A stretch of 64,000 nt of DNA, taken from contig NC_087064.1 of NCBI RefSeq assembly GCF_963678635.1, forward strand, positions 23,984,539-24,048,538, written 5' to 3'. Shown piece by piece: positions 61,267 to 64,000 of the stretch. The position numbers and the translations under genes are program-made. Below the pieces are notes generated by a model. It worked only from the letters and a program-made list of their open reading frames with translations. It did not search any database and was not told the origin of the DNA. Within the stretch, counting starts at the first letter, position 1, and each line of letters begins with the position of its first letter. This DNA is from Symsagittifera roscoffensis. Taxonomy: Eukaryota; Xenacoelomorpha; Acoela; Convolutidae.

Positions 61267-62491
61267 TTATTAAGAATTAAGAACGTTATTGGAACGATTG
61301 GCCAAACGGTGAGGACTGGAATTTTCTGGTATTTTAAAAATTCAAAAATTCGATTAATGACGTCATAATTCTGAGAAACGTCAGAAACGGCCATTTTGGC
61401 TAAAACAAGAAAGAAAAAGAGAACAACATTAGCTGCGCTAACAACAACTACGGAATTGAGATTGAAAAACGACAGCGAGTTACAGAGTAACAGAGAACAC
61501 TCCGAGTTGCAACTATTGTACTGCTACAATAGTTGCAAGGCCGTTGCGAACAACGGTGAAGGGTGAAAGACGGCCTTCCGGATTAATAGGAAATCAGGAT
61601 TAACGAGCTTGATCCAGCGGATTCATCAATCCGGAAGGGTAAAGGAACTAAAACTTTTAGCCTGTTACATAAACTTTTAGCTTCCTGTCATGTCCTGATT
61701 TGAATTTAATTAACATCTGGATTCATTTTGATAAGGATGAGAAGCTAGGAGTTGGGGGAAAAGGTTGATCCATCTTCGATGAAGATGATGATTTTTATCT
61801 ACTGAACAAAAACAATAGTAATATAATAAGTAGTAGCCCTGTTTTTAGGAGTGACCTCGTGGTCTGGGGATACTGAGACCCAGCCATGAGCTCACTATAT
61901 CTGCATGTAATCTAGTTAATTTGAGTGTTTTGACCGAAGCCGAAAGCAGTAACGTTTTTGTCGACCCGATGTTAGAAAGACCACCGAAAAGTACTGGCTT
62001 GGTAGAGACGGTGAAAAGCATGCAAAGCTCTGTTTAGACGTTAGCCAGTCGTCTTAAGACTTAGTTTTGTCTTCCGTCGATATGTATCTTCCGGGCGAAT
62101 GTTATATAGATGTTTTTATGGCGCTCCTGGGTGTTATTCTTTTTAACATCATGACCGGCGGAACCGTTAACGAGCACTCCACGCCGAGCGGATGCTCACA
62201 TTAACGCCCTTAATAGGCCTAAACCGCCGGGGCGGAAGGGTAGTTCGGAACGCGGAAGCCTTCCGGATTACCGTGAATAGCTTTTTAACTTAGTTAAGAC
62301 CGAAAATTCACGAACCAGGAAGGGTGGGGGGATTCGCGGTCCCGTCATCTCCTGAATGGTTTGTGACCAAAAACACTTAAAGATATATATAAAACCAAAC
62401 AAAAAGTAGTATAGTACCCAAGAAAAACAAAAAACATAAAAAATAACCTAAAAAACCAAAAACAGTAAAAAGTAAAAAATCAGTAGAAATC

Positions 62492-64000
62492 ATCCCCCCC
62501 AGACAAGATGTGATCCGACCCTTCCGTTTGTTGTTGATAGATATATTGTTGTTACAGGCATTTATATCAGTCAGGATCGTTACGATCAGTTTTGTAGCCC
62601 GTCTGTGAGGCTTGTACTGTAGGGTTGTTTGAGCATTTAAGCACGTTAATGATAAATTGCGCCCAATCCGGAAGGGTCAGCTGATTTGCGCTCAATTCGG
62701 AGGGGTCTTGTGAGAAGACTGATCCGGCAAGCAGTACAAGGAGCAACAAGAAGGGGCTCAACGACAGCAACAATCGACTGTTGGGTATCGTTAGCAAGTT
62801 TTGTGTCCCTTTTGGTACAAAAATCAAGATAGTAATCTGTGGGGGGCTCGACAGTGCTGCACTGTAGTGACCCTTCACCGAACTGCGAATATCCGAGTTA
62901 AGCACCTTAATTCGGATATTGAACAAACCCGGAGGGGTATAGTATTACTATTATTATTACTTATAGAGCCCTTATTAATAGTCTTAAATCGTTTTTCAGT
63001 GAAAAACAACGAAAACAGACCGGTTTTTAGGGTCAAAATAGAGATATTTTGATCCCCCCACAAGTCGCGATTTTTGAGATATCGATAATTTTTGAAACGG
63101 AAAAAAGCGCTAAAGTAGTGTGTTACATCGTAATTGCACTACCATAATAGATAGAACCGGTCGAGTTTAGTTCGGAAGTGGTTGGAACTATTTTGGTACC
63201 GAGAACCGAAATTTGGTGATTTTTGAGAAAACGAAACACTATAAATTTAGAAAATTTTTTGAAATTTTTGAGTTACAACAGTAAAAATAGTTGTTCGGAC
63301 AACGTCCACTAGTGAATCTACAAGTTTTAAAACCCGCTACCCGAAAGCCTTCCGGGTTGCAGAGAAATCGAACTTAACGTGTTTGATTTGTTGGTGGATT
63401 CGTCAATCCGGAGGGGTACAGGTAGCATAGTTTTTCGCAAAATTTTTCAGCAAAAGCGTTTTAGATCGGGTCTTTTGCATTGAACTAGAAGAGTATAGGC
63501 CTTCTGAGTTCGGATCAATAATTTTTAGGTCGAAAGGACCTGATTTGCGGAAAAAGTTAGGCGGAACCTATAAGAGAGAAAAATTTTTGAGTTTAGGAAA
63601 AAGACGTTTTGGTTAATAACTTTGGAAATACTGGGCATATCGAGTTGATCTTGGTACCAATAGATCAGAAATTAGCTGAGCTTACTGATAAGGACAAAAG
63701 TTTTTCGGAAAAGTAAGCGTGAAAATTTTTTGAGATTGTTTTTAGCAAATTCCTCAATTTGGAAGGGTACACCCTTCACGTTTTACAATAATTTTTTTAA
63801 AAAAAGCCCTTATACCCCTACCAAAAGGTAATAGCGGTTGAATAAAGTAACTTTAGGCTGTTCTAGTCGAAAAGGGTAGGCTAAAGGCACAGCAAAAGCT
63901 TAAGAGAGCCGAAGTTAGGCGAGCGATAAGACCCTTCACCGTTAGTGTGAATTGTCAAATAAGAGGCTTAACTTCAATCCGGAAGGGTCTAGGAAAGTAG
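62492..64000. other. Repeat-rich end of window with recurring CCGGAAGGGT motif
   Basis: No gene is supported. CCGGAAGGGT or close variants occur near 62668, 62696, 62929, 63408, 63759 and 63979, usually preceded by CAAT or AATT. A minus-strand frame of 119 codons (62567-62926) with a leucine-rich stretch is too weak to call. Confidence 0.5.

Larger units (their letters stand above)
59190..62491 (+). repeat. Tandemly placed diverged 1.3-1.5 kb repeats
   Basis: Copy A (about 59671-60962) and copy B (61188-62491) share a long series of landmarks in order: TGTGACATTCG, GAAACGTC, GGCCATTTTGG, GTGACCTCGTGGTCTGGGG, CGACCCGATGTTAGAAAG, ATGGCGCTCCTGGGT, CCGTTAACGAGCACTCC, TAGTTCGGAACGCGGAAG and an A-rich tail with AGTATAGTACCCAAGAAAAA. 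The offset is 1517-1533 bp. A third partial copy at 59190-59400 shares the GATCC...TTCGATGGA and TTTATCT(A)CTACTGAACAA parts. They look like 3' ends of a retroelement, because copy B begins inside a gag frame. Confidence 0.85.

Noticed and set aside
62567-62926. Minus-strand frame of 119 codons with a leucine-rich, signal-peptide-like stretch.
   Set aside because: It lies in repeat DNA and includes the CCGGAAGGGT motif as codons; no homologous domain or gene context.

Overview
The window is nuclear DNA of a multicellular animal, most likely an invertebrate. It is AT-rich, coding exons are split by GT-AG introns, and it carries a BEL/Pao retrotransposon, a superfamily known only from metazoans. 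I cannot name the species. Most of the 64 kb is mobile or repetitive DNA. Two host genes can be supported: a long atypical E2F gene and a mostly intronless EF-hand gene. 

Layout. 1-7089: BEL/Pao retrotransposon with an intact 2203-codon polyprotein; its left end lies outside the window and no 3' LTR is seen. 8159-10473 (+): EF-hand-type protein broken by one frameshift. 10474-18379: intergenic DNA with a 22-bp minisatellite, a TATAA-type AT tract, tRNA-like SINE pieces and copies of a short-inverted-repeat element. 18380-58478 (-): E2F7/8-type gene. I could join ten exons with consistent phases into a 961-codon reading frame containing both E2F/DP winged-helix DNA-binding domains. Its introns hold most of the repeats: a 5'-truncated LINE with a triplicated 3' end (34197-38408, intron 5), and a decayed Ty3-type LTR retrotransposon (44311-53080, intron 3) that is itself interrupted by a hAT DNA transposon (49803-52101). 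Both nested elements have visible target-site duplications. 59190-64000: diverged 1.3-1.5 kb repeats with a gag zinc-knuckle fragment, a large hairpin and a recurring CCGGAAGGGT motif. 

How the parts relate. The E2F7/8 product should be a nuclear repressor that binds E2F sites without a DP partner. The transposable elements look like passengers in its introns. The insertion order can be read directly: gene, then LTR element in intron 3, then hAT element inside the LTR element. No bacterial-type operons, CRISPR arrays or rRNA genes are present, and I see no convincing functional tRNA gene, only tRNA-like fragments within repeats.
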